From: Aeromonas simiae
Lineage (GTDB): Bacteria; Pseudomonadota; Gammaproteobacteria; Enterobacterales; Aeromonadaceae
DNA length: 64,000 nucleotides
Direction of reading: 5' to 3'
Assembly: GCF_000820125.1 (NCBI RefSeq)
Contig: NZ_CDBY01000007.1
Span: 134,499 to 198,498 of the forward strand
Below the pieces are notes generated by a model. That model was not told the DNA's origin. It made no database searches and saw only the letters and a list, made by a program, of their open reading frames with translations. A program made the position numbers and the translations under genes. Positions 63,618 to 64,000 of this stretch are shown here, piece after piece (position 1 is the first letter of the stretch; each line of letters starts with the position of its first letter).

Positions 63618-64000
63618 TTACAGCCGCGCCGCCGCCCCTTCCTGGTGCGGGGTGATGTAGCGCTGCCGCTTGCTCGCCTTGAGGTGGGCCAGGCTGACCC
63701 ACACCAGGCCGTCGATGCAGTGGCCAAACGCCGGATCGACCCCGAAGTCGAGAAACTGCACGCCGCCCGGCTCGCACAGATCCGCGTACTGCTTGTAAAG
63801 AGGGGGGATGGCGCAACCGAGGTTGCCCAGCTGCGCCTTGAGCTCGGCCAGTGCCTGACGGTACTGGGGCGCGGGCAGGGGGCTCGGCTGTGGCCGTGGA
63901 TAGGGGCGATAGGAGCGGGCCAGCACCTCGTCGGCACCGAAGTGGCGCTCGAAAAAGTGGACCAGCAGCGCGCGCGCCGCCTCGGGCAGGGTGCCCGAGA
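63618..64000 (-). CDS. Probable lysophospholipid acyltransferase/GNAT-type protein, 3' part
   Basis: About 127 C-terminal residues of a gene that starts beyond the right edge; the frame is open up to base 64000. The sequence (LPEAARALLVHFFERHFG, IPPLYKQYADLCEPGGVQFLDFG, CIDGLVWVSLAHLK) resembles the C-terminal GNAT-like part of bacterial proteins that join a PlsC-type acyltransferase to a haemolysin/ornithine-acyltransferase-like domain. Only part of the domain is seen, so the name is tentative. Confidence 0.55.
   Translation of the reverse strand, partial: SGTLPEAARALLVHFFERHFGADEVLARSYRPYPRPQPSPLPAPQYRQALAELKAQLGNLGCAIPPLYKQYADLCEPGGVQFLDFGVDPAFGHCIDGLVWVSLAHLKASKRQRYITPHQEGAAARL

Overview
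The window looks like the chromosome of an Aeromonas-type gammaproteobacterium. This is inferred from gene content (FlrABC flagellar regulators, a LuxU-like phosphotransferase, napFDAGHBC, moa/mod/moe genes, a JUMPstart/ops-headed O-antigen locus), from high GC with strong G/C third positions outside the sugar locus, and from Vibrio-like gene neighbourhoods in a high-GC genome. No database search was possible. I see no rRNA, tRNA, CRISPR array, insertion sequence or integrase.

Layout. (1) 1-845: 3' end of gcvP and its terminator. (2) 846-25425: one long plus-strand surface-polysaccharide operon. It begins with a JUMPstart/ops leader, which a 22-codon mini-ORF runs through. It then carries rmlB (with an aberrant C-terminus), a nine-gene CMP-legionaminic-acid-type module (2330-11073), an AT-rich block with Wzy-, Wzx- and glycosyltransferase-like proteins (11070-14831), a UDP-L-FucNAc module (14824-18111), a glycosyltransferase, a WbjF/WbpV-like epimerase, a PglC-type initiating transferase and WbpM (18112-22794), then rmlD, rmlC and wzz, and a terminator. 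A PglL-like O-oligosaccharyltransferase, ugd and a YceH-family gene follow. (3) 29345-33303: flrA, then flrBC behind a good sigma-54 promoter. (4) 33381-38901: Nif3-family gene, luxU-like Hpt, yvcK-family gene (minus), and a FIST-domain protein coupled to a hybrid histidine kinase; this resembles the Vibrio VpsV/VpsS-LuxU relay. (5) 39114-57104: nitrate respiration and molybdenum cofactor genes. These are narQP, a Moco-riboswitch-like leader with moaA, napFDAGHBC, moaBCDE, modABC with an alpha/beta hydrolase, and moeAB. (6) 57267-64000: folE, fhs, a LysR regulator, an unusual adenosylhomocysteinase-like protein coupled to a selenoprotein-W-like protein, a PAP2 phosphatase and the 3' end of a probable acyltransferase gene.

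How the genes fit together. The sugar locus should make CMP-legionaminic acid (or a derivative), UDP-L-FucNAc and a UDP-D-QuiNAc/FucNAc-type sugar. It has one initiating and only two other recognisable glycosyltransferases, so a trisaccharide unit with an acidic nonulosonic acid is the simplest inference. The rml genes sit at the two edges without rmlA and without an obvious rhamnosyltransferase, which suggests that an O-antigen cassette was exchanged between rml flanks. The nitrate block is self-consistent: sensor/regulator, periplasmic reductase, molybdate import and cofactor synthesis lie together. The best candidates for under-described biology are the adenosylhomocysteinase-like/SelW-like pair, the mini-ORF ending inside the ops element, and the luxU-yvcK-FIST-kinase arrangement with overlapping divergent start codons.
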